Assembly (NCBI GenBank): GCA_004295045.1
Contig: SHND01000058.1
Span: 34,270 to 98,269, forward strand
Direction: 5' to 3'
From: Chloroflexota bacterium
GTDB lineage: Bacteria > Chloroflexota > Anaerolineae > UBA4142 > SHND01
DNA length: 64,000 nucleotides
Position numbers and translations under genes: made by a program. Positions 50,917 to 59,087 of the stretch are shown here, piece by piece; position 1 is the first letter of the stretch, and every line of letters starts with the position of its first letter. Under the pieces are notes generated by a model, which was given only the letters and a program-made list of their open reading frames with translations, was not told the origin of the DNA and searched no databases.

Positions 50917-51108
50917 TTACGTTTCCGCGGCAGGCGCTGGTGCGGCAACCGCTTGCTCTTTCGGTTCACGCGGCGGACGCGGCGCTTTCACTGCCACCGG
51001 TTTTGGTTCTGGTTTGACCGGGGCGGGCGGCTGCTTGCCGGGCACAGACTTGCCTTTTGTGCCGCGAAAAAGTTTCCCCCGCTTGGTGCGTTTATCTCCC
51101 TTTCCCAT
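50917..51108 (-). CDS. Ribosomal protein bTHX with Pro/Ala-rich extension
   Basis: 63 residues. The first 25 (MGKGDKRTKRGKLFRGTKGK, then SVPGK) match bacterial ribosomal protein THX, a short basic peptide that fits into the head of the 30S subunit. The remaining 38 residues are a Pro/Ala/Lys-rich tail (PAPVKPEPKPVAVKAPRPP) absent from the 26-residue Thermus protein. AAGGAGTCAGAG precedes the ATG. Upstream is the J-domain gene. Confidence 0.8.
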   Translation of the reverse strand: MGKGDKRTKRGKLFRGTKGKSVPGKQPPAPVKPEPKPVAVKAPRPPREPKEQAVAAPAPAAET

Positions 51109-51176
51109 CTCTGACTCCTTTTGAAAATTGATTTGCGGCGCGATTATACGCTGTACGCGCGGCGAGTGTCAAACAA

Positions 51177-52559
51177 TTACTGTCCGTAATTGATGCGGGA
51201 ACGTTCGCTGAATGGCGAAAGATAGGTCGGCATCTCTTTGTTCCCGCGCACAACGCTGATACGCCATTCATACACTCCGGTGTTACTCCACCAAACCGTT
51301 TCACAGCTGCCTCCGTCGCGGTTCGGATGGAGCGTCGCCTTTAGCTCTTTCGTCCAATCCACCAGCGCGGTCCAGCGCTCGTGTTCCACGAGTTTGCTTT
51401 CGACCAGAAAATATTCGTCCGCCGCAAGATTCGGCACATCCGTTGTCCATTCCAAAATCAAATCGCGGTTGCACCAATATTTCGCGCCATTCGTCGGCAT
51501 AATAATCTGCGGCGCGGGATATTTGAAAGCTGCTCCGCCGGAGTTTGCAATTGACGCGGCAGAGGGCGTCGCGGTTGATTCGGTTTGCGCGAATTCAGTG
51601 GTGACTTGAGAAGCAGCGCGCGTTGCGGGCGGACACAACAGATTCGTCCGCAGATATGCCGCGCCATTCGCGCGATTCACAACCGACCATTCCCCATTCA
51701 CGCCGTTCACGACAATGCGCGCGTCTTGTGCAAGCGTCTCGACAATTGGAAAATCGTCGCCCGGTCCTTGACGCAATGCGGCATTTTCAACACAAACCAC
51801 AAAGGCGCGCTGTGCGACTTTTGTCGTCAATGCTTCAGGCGGCGGCGGCAGTGTCGGTGTTTCCGTCGGCGCTTTGCGCGTCCAGCCCGCTGCCTGCGCG
51901 TCCGTTAACGCGCAAAACCAACGATCGCCATTCGCAACCTCTACGTTCGCGGCGGCATAACCTTCATCATTCGGCAAATAGAAAAATCGCGCGCCATCCG
52001 CTTCAATCTTGCCCTTGACCACACAGCCCGGGGGGGGTGTTTCGCATCCTTCGCGACAGCGGGGGTCGGGCGTCGGCGTAGCTTTTTCCGCCGCAACCTG
52101 AGTTGGGCTGGCTTGGCGTGTGGGCAGCAGCGCATTCACTTCACTCGCAGCGCGATCGAACATGGCGGCAAAATTCATCTGCTCGTTCAAGCCCCAGGCG
52201 AGAATCCCCAACGCAAACATCAGGACCAATGCAACGGCGATTCCAACGAGACAAGTGCCGCCCTTCGCGCGTCGCGCGCCAAAATCCGTAAAATTAGATT
52301 GCGGCACATTGCGCAGCGTTGGCGCAGGAGCTGGAGGAGAATAGGGGATGCCTTGCGCGCGCGCGCGATCGTATGCCGCGCGCTGTGTGCTGTCACTCAA
52401 GACGCGCCACGCTTCATTCAAATCGCGCATTCGCTCCAACGCTTGAGGCGACGAACGCGCGTTGGGATGATGTCGCTGCATCAAACGCCGATACGCCGCA
52501 TCAATCTGCATTTGCGACGCGTCGGGTCTGACATTCAACAAGCCGTAATAATCTTTCAC
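51177..52559 (-). CDS. Membrane J-domain protein with HPN motif, SH3-like and C-terminal domains
   Basis: About 460 residues from the GTG at 52559, which opens directly on the J-domain (KDYYGLLNVRPDASQMQIDA); the open frame continues upstream to a TTG at 52637. The J-domain's HPD is HPN here (QRHHPNARS). A membrane helix (CLVGIAVALVLMFALGILAW) follows, then a Cys-rich stretch (CREGCETPPPGC), a probable SH3-like domain (LRQGPGDDFPIVETLAQDAR), and a C-terminal domain with ILEWTTDVPNLAADEYFLVE that resembles exported Chloroflexota proteins. The altered HPD makes DnaK stimulation unlikely; a scaffold or surface-sensing role is possible. Start uncertain. Confidence 0.7.
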   Translation of the reverse strand: MKDYYGLLNVRPDASQMQIDAAYRRLMQRHHPNARSSPQALERMRDLNEAWRVLSDSTQRAAYDRARAQGIPYSPPAPAPTLRNVPQSNFTDFGARRAKGGTCLVGIAVALVLMFALGILAWGLNEQMNFAAMFDRAASEVNALLPTRQASPTQVAAEKATPTPDPRCREGCETPPPGCVVKGKIEADGARFFYLPNDEGYAAANVEVANGDRWFCALTDAQAAGWTRKAPTETPTLPPPPEALTTKVAQRAFVVCVENAALRQGPGDDFPIVETLAQDARIVVNGVNGEWSVVNRANGAAYLRTNLLCPPATRAASQVTTEFAQTESTATPSAASIANSGGAAFKYPAPQIIMPTNGAKYWCNRDLILEWTTDVPNLAADEYFLVESKLVEHERWTALVDWTKELKATLHPNRDGGSCETVWWSNTGVYEWRISVVRGNKEMPTYLSPFSERSRINYGQ

Positions 52560-52584
52560 GATAGCAGACAGGGCATAGCAGGTG

Positions 52585-52635
52585 GCGAATCGCCAAGCAA
52601 AAGAAACGCGTGACGATTTGCGATTGGCGATCCGC
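52585..52635. repeat. Intergenic palindrome upstream of the J-domain gene
   Basis: GCGAATCGCCAA (52585-52596) pairs with TTGGCGATCCGC (52624-52635) with one mismatch; the flanks repeat the words ATAGCA/GGTGGC and GATTTGC/GATTGGC. The design resembles the palindromes at 9678 and 12840. Confidence 0.5.
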
Positions 52636-52644
52636 AATTTACCA

Positions 52645-54036
52645 TCAGCGATTTTCCACTCTTGTCAGGATGTGCGTGGACGCCGTAGCGTGCGCAATGG
52701 AAGTTTCGGGACTCTGGGTACAGCTCCAATTGTTCCGCGAAAAAACAACCTGCGAGCCGCCGACCCAAAACGGATAATTGCACGCCGCGCCCGTTTCGGG
52801 ATCGTCCCGCGCGATATTTTCCACAAATTCATTGCCAATGGCAAACGTCACTTCGTAACAGTTGTGCGGCGCGGCGCGACATTCATTTTGATGAAAGCGA
52901 TTATGATTGGAAGTGAGATTGCCTTCACCATTCATATAAAAACAATCGCCTGAATTGACGCAAAAATTTTTCGCAATCACATTTTGTTGACAGGCGATGC
53001 ATGACCAGCCAGCCGATTCGCAGCCGGTTGGCAAATAGCCCCCCTCGGTGTTGCACGCGCGATTGTCGCGGCTGAATGAATTGCCGACAAAGTAACTTGC
53101 TTCGACGGCGAAATTGTACGAACCCCAACCACTCGAATCGTCCAAACGATTGTTGAGCAGCTTCAAGTCGCGCACGCGTTCCGCTGCCACGCCGATAACG
53201 CCACCCGCAATATCCGAATCCATGATCGTCGTATCATTCGCGCGCACCAAAATTCCGCCGCCATAAATCACCCCCCCCTGCCTTCCTCTGCAATCAGGAT
53301 ACAAACACAAGAGCATGTTCGAATCCTCTGCATTGGTGGTGCCGCGAATCAACACATTTTGAATCAACAAACGCGCGCCTTCGGCGACGATGCCATACCC
53401 GCGCCCTTCGCTCCGAATCACCGAACTCTTGTCCCCAAACACACCAATGTTTTCCCCGCGCAAAAGAAATGGGCGATAATTCTGCCCCGCGCATAATTTC
53501 ACGGAACGATCTACAACGTCGGGCATCGCCTCCGCCGGAGTACATTCCGCAGGTTCGTTTGGAATTTGCACAGAGAGCGGGGCAAAATTCAAGGTCGCGG
53601 GCAAAGCAACCGCAAGTGTATTTCCCAACTCTACGATTTCAGTTGGCGGCGGCTGTGTTAGTTCAATCGGCGGCGGTTGGGTTGGCGCAGTCGTTGGCGC
53701 AATGGTCGGAGCGCGCGTTGGCGGAATTTGCGTGGGCGCGCGTTCGCGCGTGGGGCGCGGCGTCTCGGTTGCTTGCGGCGCCGCGACTGCTACGACTCGC
53801 GTTGGATTCTGACGCCGCGCCGTGTTCGCTGTACGGGGCTGGGTAAAATACGCTCCGACAAAAAAAACTGCAAGGCAAGCGTCAACGACTCCGAAGAGAA
53901 TCATTGCCGTCAAAAAGAACCGACGGAGACTCCAACGACGTGAGCGCGACACATTAAAGGGACTGCCCCATGTGTCACGCAAATAAATATCATGGACGAG
54001 CCAAGGCGAGGGAGTGCGCTCGCGACGAAACTTCAT
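52645..54036 (-). CDS. Membrane-anchored right-handed beta-helix protein
   Basis: 463 residues from the ATG at 54036. A basic cytoplasmic head (1-45), one membrane helix (about 46-70), a long Thr/Pro-rich linker (about 85-140) and then a 300-residue domain with repeated short beta-strand coils (GIVAEGARLLIQNVLIRGTT, GGILVRANDTTIMDSDIAGG, LKLLNNRLDDSSGWGSYNFA, NFCVNSGDCFYMNGEGN) typical of parallel beta-helix proteins of the pectate-lyase/NosD type. Several Cys pairs suggest an extracytoplasmic location. No catalytic residues were recognised. The previous gene shares the same style (membrane helix plus exported domain). Confidence 0.75.
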   Translation of the reverse strand: MKFRRERTPSPWLVHDIYLRDTWGSPFNVSRSRRWSLRRFFLTAMILFGVVDACLAVFFVGAYFTQPRTANTARRQNPTRVVAVAAPQATETPRPTRERAPTQIPPTRAPTIAPTTAPTQPPPIELTQPPPTEIVELGNTLAVALPATLNFAPLSVQIPNEPAECTPAEAMPDVVDRSVKLCAGQNYRPFLLRGENIGVFGDKSSVIRSEGRGYGIVAEGARLLIQNVLIRGTTNAEDSNMLLCLYPDCRGRQGGVIYGGGILVRANDTTIMDSDIAGGVIGVAAERVRDLKLLNNRLDDSSGWGSYNFAVEASYFVGNSFSRDNRACNTEGGYLPTGCESAGWSCIACQQNVIAKNFCVNSGDCFYMNGEGNLTSNHNRFHQNECRAAPHNCYEVTFAIGNEFVENIARDDPETGAACNYPFWVGGSQVVFSRNNWSCTQSPETSIAHATASTHILTRVENR

Positions 54037-54226
54037 CGAGCGAAAATTGTTACAGTGGGGCGATATGGTATCGCCCAATTTTTTGAAGCGGCGTTCCGCC
54101 GATTATAGAGTAAGATGGGGCGAAAGACCAAAACCTTTTCGCGTCGAAATCGGCGCGCGACCAACATAAAAATCGCGCAAGCGGCGCAAAGTCCGCGCCG
54201 CAACTATATATCATCGAAAGGAGCGT

Positions 54227-54970
54227 ATGCCCTCCGTTTATTTGGAACATCTCACTTGGGTACAAGCCGAAAAAGCATTCCGGGAAATCCCCATCGTGCT
54301 GCTCCCCATCGGCGCGATTCTCAAAGAACATGGTCCGCATCTTCCGCTCAATACCGACTATTTGATCGCGCGTGACTTGGCGCGGCGCGTCGCTGAACAA
54401 ACCGACGTGATTGTGTGTCCGCCGGTGACGTTCGGCTATTATCCCGCTTTTGTCCATTTCCCAGGGAGCGTGAATCTCGCGTCCGATACGTTCCGCGAAA
54501 CCGTCGAACAAATTATTTTGTCGTTATCGAAAAATGGCGCGCAGCGCTTTCTCCTTTTGAATACGGGCGTGAGTACAACGGCGCCGCTCACGCTCGCGGC
54601 GAACAATTTGGTCGCGCAGAACATTCGCGTCGCGCTGGCAAATATTTTGGAACTGGGCAAGCGCGCCGACGCGGTCATCGAAAACGAATCCGGCTCACAC
54701 GCCAACGAACACGAAACATCCATGCTCCTGGCAATTGATTCTACTGTGGTGAAAATGGAAAATGCGGTCGCGGAAATTCAACTTTGGATGAATGAGCGCG
54801 GCGCGCCGGTGCGAGAGGCAGGACCGCTGCTTCGCTCGCAGGATGGCGTCGGCGTGTACTGCCCCTCGGGCGTCATCGGAGACCCAACACGCGCGACGCG
54901 CGAAAAAGGGGAAGCGATTTTGCGCGCGATGGCTGATGATGTGGTCGCGTTTTGTAAAAATTGGGAGTAA
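54227..54970 (+). CDS. Creatininase-family amidohydrolase
   Basis: 247 residues. The family's metal site is visible: Glu-His-Gly-Pro-His-Leu-Pro (LKEHGPHLPLNTDYLIARDL), a metal Asp in NTDY, and SHANEHETSMLLAID with a further Glu. GAAAGGAGCG precedes the ATG. The family includes creatinine amidohydrolase and enzymes of cofactor biosynthesis (MftE-type, arfB-like), so the substrate cannot be named. It stands alone on the plus strand between minus-strand genes. Confidence 0.88.
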   Translation: MPSVYLEHLTWVQAEKAFREIPIVLLPIGAILKEHGPHLPLNTDYLIARDLARRVAEQTDVIVCPPVTFGYYPAFVHFPGSVNLASDTFRETVEQIILSLSKNGAQRFLLLNTGVSTTAPLTLAANNLVAQNIRVALANILELGKRADAVIENESGSHANEHETSMLLAIDSTVVKMENAVAEIQLWMNERGAPVREAGPLLRSQDGVGVYCPSGVIGDPTRATREKGEAILRAMADDVVAFCKNWE

Positions 54971-54973
54971 TGC

Positions 54974-55834
54974 TCAGACAGAACTTGCGAGCAGTTTTTT
55001 CAAATACGGCAGCTGTTCTTCCGCCGCGCGTTCGCCTTCTTCGATTACGTACGGAATTTTCTCGGTATCGAACAAGCCGATGTGTTGATTGAACTGCGGC
55101 AAGATCGGAATGACTTCGCCATGATGCGCCATCGAATGAAACGCGTAATTTGATTTCAACAAATTGTTCGCCATGATGCTGCTCACTTGAAACGTATAGC
55201 GCATGAGCGAATTGATTTTGCCTTGATACGGACTCTCAAAACCCATTGCCAAAATCACGTTTGCGCCTTCCTTGATCGCCACCCCAATCGGCAGCGGATC
55301 GCTCAAGTAGCCATCCACCAATAATTTTCCGTCCACACGATGCGCTTTGAAAATGTACGGAATTGCGATGCTCCCGCGCAGCGCGTCCACCAAATTCCCT
55401 TTTGTCAGCACCACTTGTTCGCCATGTTCAAAATCGGTCGCGGTGAGATAGAGCGGAATTTTCGCGTCCTCGATCCGTTTCTCGCCATACGCCGCGCGCA
55501 ATCGTTCCATCACCAGCGTATCATCAACTGTTCCGAAATTTTCATCGAAACCGAAAGCATTCGGCAGCAAGATTTGCCCGAGGGAGCGCCGATTGTGTTT
55601 GGCGGTCACTTGATGCGTCCACAAGCGCATGCTCGTTTCTTGCGCTTGCTGCGGCGCAAGACCCAACGCAATCATCGCCGCGTACAACGCGCCGCCGCTT
55701 GTGCCAACCACCATTTCGACTTGAATATTTTCGCGCAGCAGTGTTTTGTGCAAACCAATCGCCGCCGCGCATTTCACACTTCCCGAACCGATTACCAATG
55801 CAACTCGTTTTGTATCTGACATAAGACGAATCAT
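54974..55834 (-). CDS. Patatin-like phospholipase
   Basis: 286 residues. Oxyanion loop GSGSVKCAAAIGLHKTLL, nucleophile elbow VVGTSGGALYAAM (GxSxG) and catalytic Asp in LVDGYLSDPLP complete the patatin dyad. It probably hydrolyses acyl lipids and may associate with the membrane. The ATG at 55834 overlaps the stop of the STAS gene (TAATG), so it is translationally coupled to a regulatory protein; ATG at 55822 is an alternative. Confidence 0.9.
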   Translation of the reverse strand: MIRLMSDTKRVALVIGSGSVKCAAAIGLHKTLLRENIQVEMVVGTSGGALYAAMIALGLAPQQAQETSMRLWTHQVTAKHNRRSLGQILLPNAFGFDENFGTVDDTLVMERLRAAYGEKRIEDAKIPLYLTATDFEHGEQVVLTKGNLVDALRGSIAIPYIFKAHRVDGKLLVDGYLSDPLPIGVAIKEGANVILAMGFESPYQGKINSLMRYTFQVSSIMANNLLKSNYAFHSMAHHGEVIPILPQFNQHIGLFDTEKIPYVIEEGERAAEEQLPYLKKLLASSV

Positions 55835-56172
55835 TATTCCGCAAAGCTTGCAACCGCCGCGTCCACATCCGCGTACGATTTCATAATGCTCATGAAACCG
55901 GAAAGGTCGAGAACCTTTTTCACATTCGGCTGAACGCCCGCGAGGCGCAGATCGCCGCCTTGGCTGCGTGCGTCCTTGACATTGTTCAGCAAGACACGCA
56001 AGCCCGCGCTGCTTGTGTATTCCAACCCGCTCAGGTCGGCAACGAGCCGCGCACGTCCGCCGCGCAATTCGGCTGCCAGCGCGTCCGCAAGTTCGGGCGC
56101 GGTGAGCGCATCGAGACTGCCATTGATGGAAACGATTTGAACACTACCCTTTGACTTGGTGGAAAGCTCCAT
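55834..56172 (-). CDS. STAS-domain anti-sigma-factor antagonist
   Basis: 112 residues from the ATG at 56172 (GGAG upstream). A complete STAS domain: VSINGSLDALTAPELADALA, ARLVADLSGLEYTSSAGLRV with the phosphorylatable Ser in the SSAG loop. In SpoIIAA/RsbV systems, the unphosphorylated form frees a partner by binding the kinase. It is in a minus-strand row with two more STAS proteins and a patatin, opposite a SpoIIE-type phosphatase. Confidence 0.9.
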   Translation of the reverse strand: MELSTKSKGSVQIVSINGSLDALTAPELADALAAELRGGRARLVADLSGLEYTSSAGLRVLLNNVKDARSQGGDLRLAGVQPNVKKVLDLSGFMSIMKSYADVDAAVASFAE

Positions 56173-56304
56173 GTGACTCCATTCGAATGAATTTGTGCTT
56201 GGTTTGTTGAGAACAAATTGATGCGCGCGGACATTCTTGCCCGCGCGTTCTAAAAATATTCGCCGCGCCATCCGGCAGAAATTACATTGACGCGGTGGTG
56301 CGTC

Positions 56305-57192
56305 TCACGCCATCGCGGCGAGGGCGGCTTTTGTGTCCGGATAAATTGGCACGAGATTTTTCAAACCTGCGAGATCGAGAACGCGGTCCACGCGCGGAGT
56401 TGGATTCACCAGCGCGAGCTGCGCTTTGCTCTGCCCCACGCGCGCGTCGTCGAGCGTTTTCAATACTGCCCAACCGTCTTCTGTATCGGGCATTCGCTCG
56501 CCACGCAAAAGTTTCGTGATCGCGTTCAGCGCCACGAGTCCGGAACTGCTCATGTATTCGCAGCCGCTCACTTCGAGGACGATGCGATTAACACCCTCCG
56601 CATGAAGCGTTTCCGCCTGCGAGATCAACTGTTTGTAATTCGATCCATCCACACTGCCGCTGATGTGAACAACTGCCGCATCCGGCGCGGGACGTTCAAC
56701 TGAGAGTTCCATAAAACCATACCTTTCTGAAAGATTCAAAATGCGCCGCATCGTCAGCACATTGCCGTTCACGGCGTCGAATTCAAACCTCACCTCGTCC
56801 ATCAATTGACGCATAATGTACATCCCCATGCCACCAATGGGACGTTCGGCGAGTGGCAATTTCAAATCGGGTTCCGGGATCAGCGAAGGATCAAACGATT
56901 TGCCATAATAATGCATTTGGATGACGAGCTTGTTTTCTTGACGCCACAACGTCAGCGTAATGCGTCCGCGTAGATTCTCAAACGCGTGATGGAAAACATT
57001 GGTCGCCGCTTCGTCCGTCGCCAGCTCGGCAGCAAACGCGTCATCTTCGTTCCCACCCAACAGGCGTACCGTCTCACCGACGAAATCGCGAATCGGCGAG
57101 AGTTGCTCCAGCGAACCATCAAACGCGCGCACAAAGCGCAGTGGAGAGAGCATTACAATACGCCGGCAGGTCAACGAATCGAGCTCGCTCAT
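56305..57192 (-). CDS. RsbW-like anti-sigma kinase domain fused to a STAS domain
   Basis: 295 residues in one open frame. Residues about 15-145 are a HATPase_c_2 (RsbW/SpoIIAB) domain: N-box ELATDEAATNVFHHAF, and PIGGMGMYIMRQLMDEVRFE. Residues about 160-295 are a STAS domain (MELSVERPAPDAAVVHISGS, then EYMSSSGLVALNAITKLL), with the Ser loop kept. Kinase and antagonist are normally separate proteins. The G1 box, normally Asp-x-Gly, reads Tyr-Tyr-Gly (HYYGKSFDPS), which would weaken ATP binding. Its ATG directly follows the stop of the upstream STAS gene. Confidence 0.88.
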   Translation of the reverse strand: MSELDSLTCRRIVMLSPLRFVRAFDGSLEQLSPIRDFVGETVRLLGGNEDDAFAAELATDEAATNVFHHAFENLRGRITLTLWRQENKLVIQMHYYGKSFDPSLIPEPDLKLPLAERPIGGMGMYIMRQLMDEVRFEFDAVNGNVLTMRRILNLSERYGFMELSVERPAPDAAVVHISGSVDGSNYKQLISQAETLHAEGVNRIVLEVSGCEYMSSSGLVALNAITKLLRGERMPDTEDGWAVLKTLDDARVGQSKAQLALVNPTPRVDRVLDLAGLKNLVPIYPDTKAALAAMA

Positions 57193-57585
57193 TCAAAAAG
57201 ATGCTACTGCGGTTTTCAAATTTGATTGAATGTCGAGGAACATATCGAACCCGCTCATCTTGAGCGTTTCGAGTACGCGCGGGCTGGGTGATAACAATTT
57301 CAAATGCGGCGATTTGTATGTCCCGGCGGAGACGCCTTGACTTACCACGTGCGCATCTTCCGCGCTCGGACGCAACCGATTGTAAATCCCGTTCAATGCG
57401 CGCAAGCCCGCGCTGCTCATGTACGGCACATCGTGCAAATCAATGAGCAAATCTTTCGCGCCATCCGCAAGCAATTTTTCGGCGGACGTTTGGAATTCTT
57501 CGTACGAATGGGAATCAATATTGCCTTTGACATGCAGCACCGTTACGGGCACACGTCCTTGCTCTTTTGTAACAGAAAGTTCCAT
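57193..57585 (-). CDS. STAS-domain anti-sigma-factor antagonist
   Basis: 130 residues from the ATG at 57585 (GAGGAGGTCGT upstream, strong). VTVLHVKGNIDSHSYEEFQT and DLLIDLHDVPYMSSAGLRAL give a complete STAS domain with the Ser-containing SSAG loop. It is the first gene of the partner-switching row (STAS, kinase-STAS, STAS, patatin), divergent from the phosphatase gene at 57790. A TTGACA word at 57773-57768 on the minus strand may be part of its promoter, but the -10 is poor. Confidence 0.9.
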   Translation of the reverse strand: MELSVTKEQGRVPVTVLHVKGNIDSHSYEEFQTSAEKLLADGAKDLLIDLHDVPYMSSAGLRALNGIYNRLRPSAEDAHVVSQGVSAGTYKSPHLKLLSPSPRVLETLKMSGFDMFLDIQSNLKTAVASF

Positions 57586-57789
57586 ACGACCTCCTCGCCG
57601 AGTTGGAGTTACACGATCGCGCCGTTCACGCCTTCCAAATTGAAACAACGCGCTTTCACCATTTTATAGCAATTCGGGCTGCGGCACGCGATTGGTTTGC
57701 AGTCCGCGTCAGAGTGTCCTACAATGCGTCCGAATGCGCGCTGATTCTATTATTGTACGACGTACACTGTCAAGAGGATTGAGACGAAC

Positions 57790-59052
57790 GTGACCGAAAC
57801 CAAAGCCCTGCTGTCGCGGGTTCCCCTATTCAAAACGCTTCCCGAAAGTGAAATCCACTATCTTGCCGAATCGCTTACGACGCGGCAAGTGGCGGATGGA
57901 ACGGTTCTATTTTATGAGGGTGATACGGGACAGCATTTTTATGTTTTACGCGAAGGAGAAATCCAAATCGTCAAGGGCATCAACACGCCTGACGAGCGCG
58001 TAATTAACGTGCGCGAACCGGGTGATTTTATTGGTGAAATGAGTTTGATCAATCGCGATGGCAAGCGCACCGCGAGCGTGCGCGCCTGCGGTCCCGCGAA
58101 ACTGTGGGAAATGACGCGCGCTGATTTTGATGCACTGCTCACGCGGCATCCCAATCTGGCATATGAAATGGTGCGCGTGCTTTCCAATCGGCTGACCGAC
58201 GCGCACAACAATGCGATGGCGGATTTGATCGCAAAAAATCGCGCGCTGGAAGAAGCGAACGTCGAGCTCGCGCAAGCGTACGAGGAATTAAAAGCGGCGC
58301 AAGCGCAAATCATCGAAAAGGAAAAACTGGAACGCGAATTACAGCTCGCGGCGGAAATTCAAATGAGCATCTTGCCGCGCGTCCTGCCGAAATTGCATGG
58401 TTTTACCTTTGGCGCAAAAATTGTGCCCGCGCGCGCGGTCGGCGGCGATTTGTACGATTTCATTCCGTTGAGCGCTGACACACTCGCGGTGGTGATTGGC
58501 GACGTAAGCGACAAGGGCGTTCCCGCCGCGATTTTTATGGCGCAAACGCACGCGCTCATTCGTTCCGAAGCGCGTCAAAATCGTTCGCCGCGCGAAACGC
58601 TCGAACACGTCAATCAATATCTTTTGGAAATGAACGCGTCGGGTTTGTTTGTGACGGTCTTGTACGGCATTCTCAATCGCCACACGCGCGAATTTCAATA
58701 TGCGCGCGCGGGACACGAACTGCCGCTCGTGCGCGAGCCGGACGGAAACATTTATGTTCCACCGCAAGGGCAAGGGGCGCCACTTGGAATTTTTGATTTT
58801 GTGCTGCTGGACGAGGGAACGTTTTCACTGCCGCCACATTCGACGCTGCTGCTCATTACGGACGGCGTAACGGAAGCAATGAACGCGGCGCGCGAACAAT
58901 TTGGGAGCGAACGAATTGAAGCATTGCTCCGCCAAGACATGCAAGCGGACGCGCAAGCGCTGTGTGATGATTATCTGAAATCCATCGCGCAATTTCGGGG
59001 CGATGCGCCGGTGCATGACGACATCACGCTCGTGGCAATTCAAGCAGCATAA
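57790..59052 (+). CDS. SpoIIE/PP2C-type phosphatase with N-terminal cyclic-nucleotide-binding domain
   Basis: 420 residues. Residues 1-125: CAP_ED domain with cassette FIGEMSLINRDGKRTASV (Glu and Arg kept). Residues about 138-185: coiled coil. Residues about 190-420: PP2C/SpoIIE phosphatase with metal Asp residues in VGGDLYDFIPL, IGDVSDKGVPAA, LLLITDGVTEAMN and HDDITLVAI, so it should be active. It most likely dephosphorylates the divergently encoded STAS proteins in response to a cyclic nucleotide. GTG start with GAGG further upstream than usual. Confidence 0.92.
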   Translation: MTETKALLSRVPLFKTLPESEIHYLAESLTTRQVADGTVLFYEGDTGQHFYVLREGEIQIVKGINTPDERVINVREPGDFIGEMSLINRDGKRTASVRACGPAKLWEMTRADFDALLTRHPNLAYEMVRVLSNRLTDAHNNAMADLIAKNRALEEANVELAQAYEELKAAQAQIIEKEKLERELQLAAEIQMSILPRVLPKLHGFTFGAKIVPARAVGGDLYDFIPLSADTLAVVIGDVSDKGVPAAIFMAQTHALIRSEARQNRSPRETLEHVNQYLLEMNASGLFVTVLYGILNRHTREFQYARAGHELPLVREPDGNIYVPPQGQGAPLGIFDFVLLDEGTFSLPPHSTLLLITDGVTEAMNAAREQFGSERIEALLRQDMQADAQALCDDYLKSIAQFRGDAPVHDDITLVAIQAA

Positions 59053-59053
59053 A

Positions 59054-59085
59054 AAAAACCGAGACGGCAAATCGTCTCGGTTTTT
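59054..59085. terminator. Bidirectional intrinsic terminator between phosphatase and nSTAND genes
   Basis: AAAAACCGAGACG (59054-59066), loop GCAAAT, CGTCTCGGTTTTT (59073-59085): a perfect 13-base stem with A and T tracts, placed between two convergent genes. Confidence 0.92.
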
Positions 59086-59087
59086 GA

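Noticed and set aside
57747..57773. TTGACA on the minus strand before the STAS row as a promoter
   Set aside because: The only -10-like word (TAATAG) is at a 15-base spacing; too weak to list.
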